From assembly GCA_025964715.1 (NCBI GenBank), contig JAOPYH010000416.1, forward strand, positions 1 to 41,173: a stretch of DNA of 41,173 nucleotides, given 5' to 3'. The DNA is from Streptosporangiaceae bacterium (GTDB lineage Bacteria > Actinomycetota > Actinomycetes > Streptosporangiales > Streptosporangiaceae). This document shows, piece by piece, positions 16,549-24,855 of this stretch. The notes below the pieces were generated by a model. That model was not told where the DNA came from. It ran no database searches and worked only from the letters and a program-made list of their open reading frames with translations. A program made the position numbers and the translations under genes. Position 1 is the stretch's first letter. Each line of letters begins with the position of its first letter.

Positions 16549-17910
16549 TCACGCTCCCGTCCCCCCTACGAGCAAAGATCCGATGCGGAGCGTTGGGCCC
16601 TGAACTCCGACCGGAACGAGCTGGTTGAACTTTCCGCACTTCGCGGCGCCGAGGCGCACGTCATTGCCCACGGCGTCGATGCCGAGCAGCACGTCCACGC
16701 CGTTGCCCTGAACGGTGGTCTCCTGAATCGGATCCGTGAGCTTGCCGTCCTCGATCAGGAAGCCGCTGTGGACCCTGAACACGAAGTCGCCGGTCGACTC
16801 GACCACCTCGCCACCGCCGACGTGCTGGGCGTACAACCCGAACTTGGTGCTCGCGATGATGTCCTTCGGATCCTGGGCGCCCGGGCGCACACAGGTGTTG
16901 CTCATCCGGGGGATGGGCACGTCCCTGAAGCTCTCGCGCCTGCCGTTGCCCGAGCTGCGCACGCCCAGCTGAGCGGCCGTGGCACAGTCGGTCAGATAGG
17001 ACGTCAGCACCCCGTCCTGGACCATGGCCGTCGGCGAGGCCGTCGTTCCCTCGTCGTCCCACTGGTAGGACCCGGCACCGCCCAGGACCAGGGGATCGTC
17101 CACAATCGACACTCCGGGAGCCGCGATCCGGTCGCCCAGCCGCCCCGCGTACACCGAACCCCGCGAGATCTCGTCTCCCTCCAAGGGGTGACAGCAGGCT
17201 TCGTGGACCAGCACCATGCCCCGGCCGGGACCGACGACCACGGGCATGTGCCGCATGGGTACCGGCCGGCCGGCGAGCGAGGTCACAGCCCTTCGCGCGG
17301 CCTCCTCGCCGATCTCGATGGGGTCCAGCAGGCCGGCCGGGTCGGAGCTCGCGGGAGTGTAGAAGCCGGTGACGATCCGGTCCCCCTCACGGGCGACCAC
17401 CCGGATGGTGAGATAGCGCAGATGCCGTCGTTCCACCCCGGTGCCCTCGAGCCGGACCGACACGACGTACTGCTCCTGCCACTCGGCATCGACCAGTACC
17501 TGCTGGACCCGAGGATCGTGGTCCCGTGCCGCGTGGTCGATCCCGGCGAGCAACGTGTCCAGGCCTTCGACCGCCTCGACGAGACTGTCGGTCGTGCTCT
17601 CCGTACCGCCACGTCGGAGCACGGTCTCGTCACCACGGACATGCGCGGCCACCACATCCGGGTCCGCGCCGTCCAGCGCGCGGTACCAGGACCGGTCCGC
17701 CGCGACCCACCGTGCGCAGCTCCCGGAACGGCGACCGACCGCCATGTCCACGACCCGGCTGTCGGCGTAGCGGGCCGTCACCATGCTCCGCCGCTCGAGG
17801 AAAACGTTGGCGGCGTGGACGCCGGCCGGGGTAGAGGAGGCCAGTGCCCGGCGAACCGCCTCGTACGAGGCCGCATCCGCGGCATCATTGTCCATCAGGT
17901 CTTTTTCCAT
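16549..17910 (-). CDS. TldD-like zinc metalloprotease
   Basis: About 453 residues. The catalytic motif HEACCH (H236, E237, H241; HExxxH) is followed by PLEGDEI, as in TldD. The C-terminal CGKFNQLVPVGVQGPTLRIG carries the Cys expected as a further zinc ligand. GYYTPASS-like and FDDEG-like TldD blocks are recognisable (TGFYTPASSDP, YQWDDEGTTA). With TldE it forms a proteolytic chamber that acts on short or unfolded peptides. I chose ATG at 17910; AGAAAGG lies 13 bases upstream, which is far. A TTG at 17985 in the same frame would add 25 residues. The gene is divergent from the ligase/radical SAM operon, suggesting a shared control region and pathway. Confidence 0.88.
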   Translation of the reverse strand: MEKDLMDNDAADAASYEAVRRALASSTPAGVHAANVFLERRSMVTARYADSRVVDMAVGRRSGSCARWVAADRSWYRALDGADPDVVAAHVRGDETVLRRGGTESTTDSLVEAVEGLDTLLAGIDHAARDHDPRVQQVLVDAEWQEQYVVSVRLEGTGVERRHLRYLTIRVVAREGDRIVTGFYTPASSDPAGLLDPIEIGEEAARRAVTSLAGRPVPMRHMPVVVGPGRGMVLVHEACCHPLEGDEISRGSVYAGRLGDRIAAPGVSIVDDPLVLGGAGSYQWDDEGTTASPTAMVQDGVLTSYLTDCATAAQLGVRSSGNGRRESFRDVPIPRMSNTCVRPGAQDPKDIIASTKFGLYAQHVGGGEVVESTGDFVFRVHSGFLIEDGKLTDPIQETTVQGNGVDVLLGIDAVGNDVRLGAAKCGKFNQLVPVGVQGPTLRIGSLLVGGTGA

Positions 17911-18031
17911 GCGTGCCAGTACATCCTTTCTAAGAATCCCCGTCGATAATTGGCCACCCTGGCGTCGAGTCGTTATTTCCGTCAAGGCCTTGAGATAACG
18001 GCGCCCTCAATCGCCTTGTCGTAATCACTTA

Positions 18032-18059
18032 TCGATAGCGGAAGACCACGCACCGTCAA
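18032..18059 (-). promoter_or_regulatory. Putative promoter of the tldD-tldE pair
   Basis: On the minus strand TTGACG (18059-18054) and TATCGA (18037-18032) are separated by 16 bases, fitting a SigA-type promoter with transcription starting near 18025. This is about 115 bases before the ATG chosen for the TldD-like gene and 40 bases before the alternative TTG. Confidence 0.4.
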
Positions 18060-18356
18060 TCACCCTCGATCGCGTCTGGCCACACCCGGCCAGCCGGAAG
18101 GCCCCGTGCGGGCGACGACTCCTTTGCCATCCGGTCTTCGGGGACCGATGGGCCTGGCGCCGGAACTCTCCCGAATGCGCGCCCGAATCTCGCTCACTGG
18201 GGAGGACTGAGAGGGGGTCATTGAAACCGCCGTCCGCACGCTGACCTGCGAGTCCGGGTGATCAGGATCGGGAGCCCGGCGGGCAGCCGGGGTCGCCTGC
18301 TCCCCGCGTCCCATCCGGAGCAAGCGACGGTCCTCAATAAGTTCCCACTGATTCAT
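18060..18356 (-). CDS. Doubtful 98-residue open frame in the divergent region (precursor candidate)
   Basis: The frame runs from ATG 18356 to TGA 18060 and encodes a basic, Cys-free peptide beginning MNQWELIEDRRLLRMGRGEQ and ending in a Gly/Pro/Arg-rich tail. It fills most of an otherwise unexplained ~520-base gap between the tldD-like gene and ATP-grasp A. Against it: GC at third positions is only about 70 %, near background, there is no ribosome-binding site, and the putative tldD promoter begins right after its stop. For it: position, and a helical N-terminus followed by a low-complexity C-terminus, as RiPP precursors often have. No family is recognised. It is listed so that it can be tested. 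Confidence 0.25.
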   Translation of the reverse strand: MNQWELIEDRRLLRMGRGEQATPAARRAPDPDHPDSQVSVRTAVSMTPSQSSPVSEIRARIRESSGARPIGPRRPDGKGVVARTGPSGWPGVARRDRG

Positions 18357-18395
18357 GGCAGGGGCTTTTAATACGACTTTGGCGAAAAATCATCC

Positions 18396-18425
18396 TTTAC
18401 TGGACGGATCCTGGGCCGCTATCGT
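18396..18425 (+). promoter_or_regulatory. Putative leaderless promoter of the ligase/radical SAM operon
   Basis: TTTACT (18396-18401, 4/6 match to TTGACA) and TATCGT (18420-18425) are separated by 18 bases. The -10 element lies eight bases before the GTG of ATP-grasp A, so transcription would start at or next to the start codon. No ribosome-binding site is seen, consistent with a leaderless message, common in actinomycetes. Confidence 0.5.
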
Positions 18426-18433
18426 CGGCCCTC

Positions 18434-19696
18434 GTGGATTCCAGAAGCACTGGCTTTGGCCAGTCGGGGGCCGCGCAGGGGGCTGTACTACTGGTCGATC
18501 CGGTGATTACCGGGCACCCATTCAAGGCCGCCTGCCGGGCGAGAGGGCTGGCCGTGATATCGCTCTACACGATCACCGAAGACGTGCTCAGCGAACTCGC
18601 GGCCGATCACGCCATTGACGATGACGTCACGCTTTATGCAGCGGATCCTGACGAGGCCCATGCCCTCATCGAGTCTCTGTCCTGGCCCATCCGTACGGTG
18701 GTGCCGGCGACCGAGCCGGCCGTCTATGTCGCGGACCTGCTCGCCGCCAAGCTCGGCCTCCCGGGCAACGATCCGGGTACGGCCCTCGCGCGCAGGGACA
18801 AGGCGGTGATGCGCCGCCTCGCTGTTTCCGCGGGGATTCGAGTCCCGGCCTTCGAGGTGGTGGACGAGCTCCCGCACGTCCGCGCGGCGGCTGAACGGAT
18901 CGGCTACCCCTTGATCCTGAAGCCCACCACCGGTGCGTCCTCACGAGACGTACGGCTCGTTCCGCGGCCGGGGGAGCTCGAGGCCGCTATCACCGCGTCC
19001 GGAACGGTCGACCTGTTCGGCGCCCCTGTGCGCGATTGGCTGGTCGAGCGCTACATACGTGGCAGAGAGTTCGCGGTGAACGCGTTCTCGCTGAACGGCC
19101 GGCACCGGATCCTCGACGTCTGGGAGTACCGCCAGCCCGACGACGCCGACTATGACCAGCCCTACTGGGATCTGGTGCAGGTGCCCCACGACGATCCGTT
19201 CTGGGGGCCGGTGACGGCGTTCACCCAGCAGGTCCTGGAGGTCTTCGGCGTGGGGGTGGGCCCCAGTCACACCGAGGTGAAATGTGACGGCGACGGCGTC
19301 CACCTCATCGAGATCGGTGGCCGCCTGCCCGGTGCCCGCATCACCGACCACTGGGTCGGCCACTGCTCGTTCCGGCCGTACGACGAAACCCTCAGTGCGC
19401 TGCTCGGGGAACTGCCGGAGCTGCCGGAGCCGGAGTTCGACGCCGCACTGGGCATCTGCTGCCTGCGTAACGACGGAGCGGCCGGAACACTGCGCGCGAT
19501 CCATGGCCTGGAAGAGCTTCGGAGCATGCCCGGAGTCGACGACATCCACCTCACTTACACACCCGGCGAGCACGTGCCTCTGACGCGAGACCTCGACACC
19601 GTAGTGGCGAAGGTCCTCGTGTCCGGAGCCGATCGCGATTCCGTCCTGAACACACTCGAGACCGTTCGGCACAGTGTGAAACTGGAGGTCGTCTAG
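18434..19696 (+). CDS. ATP-grasp carboxylate-amine ligase A
   Basis: A 420-residue ATP-grasp enzyme of the L-amino-acid-ligase/BacD-like type. The N-terminal Rossmann-like part starts AVLLVDPVITGHPFKAACRA. The ATP-grasp core shows a nucleotide-binding Lys in YPLILKPTTGASSRDV, the hinge WLVERYIRGREFAV, and the metal-binding EVKCDGDGVHLIEIGGRLPG near residues 277-297. Such enzymes form acyl phosphates and join them to amines, often making dipeptides without a ribosome or NRPS. It is the first gene of the operon, with an apparently leaderless GTG start. Its stop codon abuts the radical SAM start. The substrates are not predictable from sequence by eye. Confidence 0.88.
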   Translation: MDSRSTGFGQSGAAQGAVLLVDPVITGHPFKAACRARGLAVISLYTITEDVLSELAADHAIDDDVTLYAADPDEAHALIESLSWPIRTVVPATEPAVYVADLLAAKLGLPGNDPGTALARRDKAVMRRLAVSAGIRVPAFEVVDELPHVRAAAERIGYPLILKPTTGASSRDVRLVPRPGELEAAITASGTVDLFGAPVRDWLVERYIRGREFAVNAFSLNGRHRILDVWEYRQPDDADYDQPYWDLVQVPHDDPFWGPVTAFTQQVLEVFGVGVGPSHTEVKCDGDGVHLIEIGGRLPGARITDHWVGHCSFRPYDETLSALLGELPELPEPEFDAALGICCLRNDGAAGTLRAIHGLEELRSMPGVDDIHLTYTPGEHVPLTRDLDTVVAKVLVSGADRDSVLNTLETVRHSVKLEVV

Positions 19697-21124
19697 ATGG
19701 TGAATCTCATCCCTGGCAAGACTTTGCTCAAGTTCGACGAGCAGTTCCCGGTGTACAACTGGCTCTATCCCATGAAGGGGCAGGACCTCGACGTCACCTC
19801 GCACGAGAAGCTCTACAGCGGGCTCGACGTCTCCGGTGTCCGAGGCCGGGCGTTGTACTTCCACATTCCGTTCTGCGAGACCATCTGCACCTTCTGCACT
19901 CTGAACCGAGGGATCGGCGCCGAGGGCGACGAGGCGATCGAGCTCTATGTCCGAGCTCTGATCAAAGAGATTCAGATCAAGAGCCGCTACGCGTCGGTGG
20001 CCTCGCTCCCGATCACCGCCGTCTTCTTCGGCGGCGGGACCCCGACGACGCTGTCCGCAGACCAGATCCGCAGGATCGGGCAGGCCATCCATGACCATTT
20101 CGACCTCTCGGCGCTCGAGGAGTTCACCTTCGAGATGGAGGTGAAGAGCATCACAGAAGAGAAATGCGTGGCCATGCGTGAGATCGGCGTCAACAAGGCG
20201 CGCTTCGGCCTCCAGACGTTCGACCCGGCCTACCGGGAGCTGTTCAACATCACAGCGACGCTGGACCAGACCCACGCCGCCGCCGAGCTGCTGCGCCGGT
20301 ACTTCGACTACACGAGCTTCGACATCATCTATGGGATGCACGGCCAGACGATCGAGCGCTTCGCACGGGACATCCAGCAGGCCGTCGATCTGGGCACTGA
20401 GACGATCGAGTTCTATCCGATCACCAACCTCGTCACCCAGGCCTCGCTGCATCACGGCTACGTCAAGGCGGGCTTGAGCCCGCTGAGCTTCATGCAGAAG
20501 ATGTCGATGACGATGTTCCTCAATCAGTACATCCGGAGCTCCGGGTTCCAGCAGCACAATGGCCACGGATACCTGAGACTGCCCGAGGGGGAGACCCCGG
20601 ATCCGAAGCACTTCATCTCGCGCCGTTACACCAACGTCTACAACAAGTTCTTCTGGGCGCACCACGACGTCGACCTCATGGGATTCGGCAACTCCGCGGT
20701 ATCCCAGACCGGTGAATACACCATTATGAACGACGAGAACCGCGCGACGTACACCAAGAACCTGCTCGAGAACGACGACTTCAAGATCAATGTCACCGTG
20801 GCCGACGGCATCCCGTACGAGAGAGGCGTTGTTCTCCATCTGCCCTATTTCGGCTGGCTGGCCAAGGACAGTGTGGAATGGGACAAGGTGCCTGCAGAGA
20901 TCATCCACAAGCTGGGCCGTCTCATCGCCGAGGGCCTCGTCGTCGAGGACAGCGAGGAGTACAGGATCACCGAGCTCGGCTGGTACTGGTACGTCAACAT
21001 GATGTACTACCTCTCTCCTGAGACCGATCAGCGAATCCTCGATGATTTCGTCGCGCTGAAGGGTCGCCTCTCCGGAATAACCGATGGTGACCGCAGGATG
21101 ACGCTGCCCCTTTCCGTGGCCTAG
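19697..21124 (+). CDS. HemN-like radical SAM enzyme
   Basis: A 475-residue protein of the HemN (coproporphyrinogen dehydrogenase-like) radical SAM group. C60, C64 and C67 in FHIPFCETICTFC form the CxxxCxxC 4Fe-4S motif. FFGGGTPTTLS is the SAM-binding glycine motif and ARFGLQTFD the later HemN block. The C-terminal wing (IAEGLVVEDSEEYRITELGW) is the HemN C-domain. Relatives in natural product clusters act as methyl or methylene transferases, cyclopropanases or C-C bond formers, so heme synthesis is unlikely here given the neighbours. ATG follows the previous stop directly, with GGAGG eight bases upstream. It should need anaerobic or reduced conditions and an electron donor; none is encoded nearby. 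Confidence 0.9.
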   Translation: MVNLIPGKTLLKFDEQFPVYNWLYPMKGQDLDVTSHEKLYSGLDVSGVRGRALYFHIPFCETICTFCTLNRGIGAEGDEAIELYVRALIKEIQIKSRYASVASLPITAVFFGGGTPTTLSADQIRRIGQAIHDHFDLSALEEFTFEMEVKSITEEKCVAMREIGVNKARFGLQTFDPAYRELFNITATLDQTHAAAELLRRYFDYTSFDIIYGMHGQTIERFARDIQQAVDLGTETIEFYPITNLVTQASLHHGYVKAGLSPLSFMQKMSMTMFLNQYIRSSGFQQHNGHGYLRLPEGETPDPKHFISRRYTNVYNKFFWAHHDVDLMGFGNSAVSQTGEYTIMNDENRATYTKNLLENDDFKINVTVADGIPYERGVVLHLPYFGWLAKDSVEWDKVPAEIIHKLGRLIAEGLVVEDSEEYRITELGWYWYVNMMYYLSPETDQRILDDFVALKGRLSGITDGDRRMTLPLSVA

Positions 21125-21153
21125 CGACAGCCGTCGGCATCGGGAGGCTCGGT

Positions 21154-22356
21154 ATGGGGCAGATCATCGTTTTGAACAGGTTGCCCGCGGGCGTGACCCC
21201 ACTGGGTGAGTGGCTGGCGGAAGCGGCCGACAGGGTCGCGCTGGTCACGAGCGTGGAGGCCGCCGATGGATACGAAGGCACCTTTTCCACGGTGGTGGGC
21301 GTGGACGACTATTCGCACGGACCTGGCGTGGCACGGGTCCTGGACCAGTTGTGCGAGGGCGGTGACGTCGACCGCATCGTGCACATCACCGAAGAGGACG
21401 TGCTTCGCGCGGCCACTGCGCGCGACACCCATGGTGTGGCCGGCCAGTCGTGCGCCGATGCCCTTCCCTACCGCGACAAGCTGGCCATGAAGCAGCATGT
21501 CGCGCGCGCCGGCCTACGCGTACCCGCATTCTGCGCGCCCGCCTCTGCGGAGGAGGCGGTCCGGTTCGCAAGCAGGTACGGCTGGCCGATAGTGGTGAAA
21601 CCGCGTCTGGGCTACGCCTCCACGGGAGTCCGTGTCATTCGTTCGGAGGATGAGCTGCGGAACGAATACGCGCGCCGTGACCCGGGCGATTTGCTTCTCG
21701 AGTCCTTCGTACCGGGGCCGGTCTACCACGTGGACGGGGTGTCCGCCGAAGGCGAAGTCGTCTTCGCCTGTCCTTCCCGGTACGTCAACGACTGCCTCGC
21801 CTTTCACGCAAGTCTCCCGCTCGGGAGCGCGCAGATGGACGGGGCGGATCGGGTCGAGGCGGAGCTCAGGGCCTTCGCCGCATCCGTGGCGCAGGCGTTG
21901 CCGCACCTGGACCGCACCCCCTTCCACCTCGAAGTCATCGTGCACGAGAGCACGGGTGAGCTGTTCTTCTGCGAGGTCGCCTGCCGGCTCGGCGGCGGCC
22001 ACATGATGGAGACGCTGACGCTGCGCACCGGTGTCAATCCCGCACGGGCCTGGGTCCGCCGTCAGGCCGGGCTGCCCGACCCGGGCGACGGTCCGATCAC
22101 CTTGCGGTCCACGTTCTACGGCTGGGTGCTGATGCCACCCAGGCCGGGCACCCTGCTCCAGGTCGCGGAGCCTGAGCTGCCGCCGTACGTGCGCCATTTC
22201 TACGTCAAGACTCCGGTGCCGCGTGACTTCACCGGTGCGTCGACGAGCGTCGACTCGGTCCTTGGATTCGTGGTCGAAGGGGCGACAACGGATCAGGTGG
22301 AGCTGCGGATCGCGGAGTGCGTGGTGCTCGCCGACGACATCATGAAATGGGCATGA
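21154..22356 (+). CDS. ATP-grasp carboxylate-amine ligase B
   Basis: A 400-residue ATP-grasp ligase. The nucleotide-binding Lys is in WPIVVKPRLGYASTGVRV, the hinge is LLLESFVPGPVYHVDG, and the metal-binding block is ELFFCEVACRLGGGHM. The N-terminal part is shorter and less typical (MGQIIVLNRLPAGVTPLGEW). It is distinct enough from ligases A and C to act on a different substrate pair. ATG at 21154 has GGGAGG six bases upstream, 29 bases after the radical SAM stop. Three successive ligases of this type suggest a product with up to three enzyme-made amide (or equivalent) bonds. Confidence 0.88.
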   Translation: MGQIIVLNRLPAGVTPLGEWLAEAADRVALVTSVEAADGYEGTFSTVVGVDDYSHGPGVARVLDQLCEGGDVDRIVHITEEDVLRAATARDTHGVAGQSCADALPYRDKLAMKQHVARAGLRVPAFCAPASAEEAVRFASRYGWPIVVKPRLGYASTGVRVIRSEDELRNEYARRDPGDLLLESFVPGPVYHVDGVSAEGEVVFACPSRYVNDCLAFHASLPLGSAQMDGADRVEAELRAFAASVAQALPHLDRTPFHLEVIVHESTGELFFCEVACRLGGGHMMETLTLRTGVNPARAWVRRQAGLPDPGDGPITLRSTFYGWVLMPPRPGTLLQVAEPELPPYVRHFYVKTPVPRDFTGASTSVDSVLGFVVEGATTDQVELRIAECVVLADDIMKWA

Positions 22357-22411
22357 GGCCACATCCCCCGCAAGGGTTCTTGAGCATTCGACTTATGACC
22401 TGGAGGTTCTC

Positions 22412-23623
22412 GTGTCTCGGTTGTTGATGGTCGGCTGTGGGTGGATGGGGAGGCCCTATCTCCGGCGGGCCCATGAGCGCGGGATGGAGGTGGCTGTACT
22501 CGATTCGGCGGAAGGCCTGGCCTGGGCCCGCGACGCGCTGGGGCCGCGCGCCAAGGGATACACCACTGTCGGAGGAGGTGACGAGGCCTGGCAGGACTCC
22601 GCATCGCGGGCGCTGCGCGACGGGCCGGTCGACGCGATCGTGGCATTCTCCGAAGCCCATGTCGTCACCGCGGCGATGCTCGCCGATGAGCTTCGGTTGC
22701 CCGGCCCTGGGTTGCGGGCGGCCCTCACCTCACGGAACAAGCTCATGCAGCGCGAGCTCTTCGCCCGGCATGGACTGCCCCAGCCGGCTTTCCACCTGGC
22801 GCGGGACGTCGGGGATGCGCTCACCTGGGCCTCGGGCGGATATCCCCTCGTCGCCAAGCCCCTGTCCGGCATGGGAAGTCACGATGTCCAGATCGTGACC
22901 CACGAGCCGGAGTTGCGGTCCTGGTGTGAGGAACGCGAGGCCGGCGTGCCGTTTCTGGTCGAGGAGTACGTTTCAGGCCCCGAGTACAGCGTCGAAGCGC
23001 TCATCCATCGCGGGGACGTGGTGTTCTGGGGCATCACGCAGAAGACCACGACGCCGCCCCCTTACTGCGTGGAGCTCGCACACCAGTTCCCGGCCGAATG
23101 CGACGCCGGCGAGCGTGCGAGCGCCGAAGGCGTACTCGCCGGCGTAGCCCGCGCACTGGGCATGGGCAGCGGCATCATTCACCTGGAACTGCGCCTCGGG
23201 CGTGATGGCCCGCGGATCATGGAGGTCGCGGTCCGCACTCCCGGCGACTACATCATGGACGTCGTCGAGGCGGCCACGGGTGTCGACATGTACGACTCCG
23301 TCATCGCACTCGCCTGCGGACAGCGGCCCGTGATCAAGTCCTTGGCCGGCGATGTGGCCGCGGTGTGGTTCCCGACCCCTGCGCCGGGGGTGGTCACCGC
23401 GGTGGAAGGAGCCGACAGGGTGGCCAAACTCGACGGCGTCGTCAACGTCGAGATCGACGTCGAGGCCGGTGCCACCGTCAAGCCACTGCGGTCCTCGATG
23501 GACCGCGTCGGCATGGTGATCACGCGGGCGGCGGACCGTGGCCGGCTCGGCTCCCTGCTCGAGACGGTACGCGGCGAGCTGCGCATCGATGTCCGTCCGG
23601 CCTCCGGCGGTGACGGCGCATGA
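22412..23623 (+). CDS. ATP-grasp carboxylate-amine ligase C
   Basis: A 403-residue ATP-grasp ligase. A dinucleotide-like N-terminus (LLMVGCGWMGRPYLRRAHER) is followed by the ATP-grasp Lys in YPLVAKPLSGMGSHDVQI, hinge FLVEEYVSGPEYSVEAL, and metal site HLELRLGRDGPRIMEVAVR. It is PurK/CarB-like in overall layout. GTG at 22412 has TGGAGG five bases upstream. The MFS gene starts inside its last codons (ATGA overlap), so production and export are coupled. The ~55-base gap before it is the largest in the operon and contains a 24-codon frame discussed under findings. Confidence 0.88.
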   Translation: MSRLLMVGCGWMGRPYLRRAHERGMEVAVLDSAEGLAWARDALGPRAKGYTTVGGGDEAWQDSASRALRDGPVDAIVAFSEAHVVTAAMLADELRLPGPGLRAALTSRNKLMQRELFARHGLPQPAFHLARDVGDALTWASGGYPLVAKPLSGMGSHDVQIVTHEPELRSWCEEREAGVPFLVEEYVSGPEYSVEALIHRGDVVFWGITQKTTTPPPYCVELAHQFPAECDAGERASAEGVLAGVARALGMGSGIIHLELRLGRDGPRIMEVAVRTPGDYIMDVVEAATGVDMYDSVIALACGQRPVIKSLAGDVAAVWFPTPAPGVVTAVEGADRVAKLDGVVNVEIDVEAGATVKPLRSSMDRVGMVITRAADRGRLGSLLETVRGELRIDVRPASGGDGA

Positions 23624-24855
23624 GCACACCGCTCGATGAGCGCCTGCCGCTGTGGAAACTCAGCGGGCCTCAGCGCCTGCTCGAAGCCGGCGCCCTGCTG
23701 AACTCGATCGCCTTCTTCGCCGCGATGCCGTTCGCCGCGCTGTACCTGGCCGACCACACCTCCCTCAGCAAGCCGGCGATCGGGGCCGTCGTGGGCGGGA
23801 TCGCCCTCACCGCCGCGCTCGGCGGGGTGGCAGGCGGCATGCTGGTGGACCGCTTCGGTGCGACCCGCCTCATGCGGGTCGGCCTCGCGCTGGACGTGAT
23901 CGTCTACGGGCTGCTCGCCACGCTCCGCAGCCCCGTGGCCATCGTCACGCTCATCCTGATGCTCGGGGTCGCCCGGCTGATGGTGGAGCCGGGGTCCAAG
24001 AAACTGCTGTCGCTGGCGGCCCACGGCGACGCGCGGGTATTCCGGCTCCGCTACATGACCCTGTGCACGGGAGCGATCGCCGGGCCCGCCCTCGGTGGTG
24101 TGCTGTACCACCTCAGTCCGGTGGCCTTCTTCGCGGTCCCGGCCGTGTTCTACGGCGCGTACATGGTCCTGATCTCCGCGCGCAGTCAGACGCTCACCGC
24201 GCTGGAGTCCCCATCCGGGGCCTCCACCGGGTCGTCGCTCGATTCACTCCGCAAGACCGTGCGAGACCGGCGGCTACTGGCGGTGGTCGGCGCGGGCATC
24301 GTGATCTTTTTTGTCTTCTCGCAGCTGGAGTCGATGATCCCGCTGTACATGAAGGGCCAGTACGGGGACCGGACCGAGTCCTACTTCGCCGTACTTTTCA
24401 TCGCCAACGCCGTGCTGGCCCTGGCGTTGCAGGTGCCGATCGACCGAGTGTCGACGAAGCTGACACGCAACAGCCTCATCGCCTTGGGCTGCGTGATGTT
24501 CGCCCTTTCCTTCGTGTGCTTCTGGGCGGGTTCCGCCGGCCTGCTGCTGCTCTATGTCGGGATCGTGTTCTGGACGATCGGTGAGGGCATCCTGCTTCCC
24601 ATGCCGGACATGGCCGTGCACGAGATCGCCGCCGATGAGCACAGGGGTGCCTATTTCGGCCTCTCCGAGGTACGCCACCTCGGCTTCTTCGGCGGACCGG
24701 TCGTCGGCGGGTTCCTGCTGGCCGGTGACGTGCGGATCTACTTCCTGGTGATGGGCCTGTTCATCTTCCTGTGCCTCCCACTACTCATGCGCAGATCCGC
24801 CGCGCCGGCGGAGGACGCATCGAAAGCATCCGAGGAGTTGTCCGCACATGGCTGA
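23620..24855 (+). CDS. MFS transporter, probable product exporter
   Basis: A 411-residue major facilitator with about 12 hydrophobic helices. The DRFGATRLMRVG loop between helices 2 and 3 is the MFS signature (GxLxDRxGxRR-like). A central cytosolic loop (TALESPSGASTGSSLDSLRK) divides the two halves. It belongs to the drug/H+ antiporter-like group. ATG overlaps the stop of ligase C by four bases, and the next gene starts inside its 3' end. In this setting it most likely exports the product and gives self-resistance; uptake of a precursor cannot be excluded. Confidence 0.88.
   Translation: MSTPLDERLPLWKLSGPQRLLEAGALLNSIAFFAAMPFAALYLADHTSLSKPAIGAVVGGIALTAALGGVAGGMLVDRFGATRLMRVGLALDVIVYGLLATLRSPVAIVTLILMLGVARLMVEPGSKKLLSLAAHGDARVFRLRYMTLCTGAIAGPALGGVLYHLSPVAFFAVPAVFYGAYMVLISARSQTLTALESPSGASTGSSLDSLRKTVRDRRLLAVVGAGIVIFFVFSQLESMIPLYMKGQYGDRTESYFAVLFIANAVLALALQVPIDRVSTKLTRNSLIALGCVMFALSFVCFWAGSAGLLLLYVGIVFWTIGEGILLPMPDMAVHEIAADEHRGAYFGLSEVRHLGFFGGPVVGGFLLAGDVRIYFLVMGLFIFLCLPLLMRRSAAPAEDASKASEELSAHG

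Noticed and set aside
15227..17910. Calling the pair modulators of DNA gyrase
   Set aside because: That is an old annotation for TldD/PmbA. The HExxxH motif and current knowledge support a peptidase.
18355..18618. 87-codon plus-strand frame beginning at the divergent gap
   Set aside because: It overlaps the start of ligase A in another frame with no ribosome site, and most of its length is a shadow.
18941..20908. 655-codon open frame on the minus strand opposite ligase A and the radical SAM gene
   Set aside because: It is antisense to genes with clear catalytic motifs. Its composition (Asp/Val/Leu/His/Arg-rich, no domain) is that of a high-GC shadow frame.
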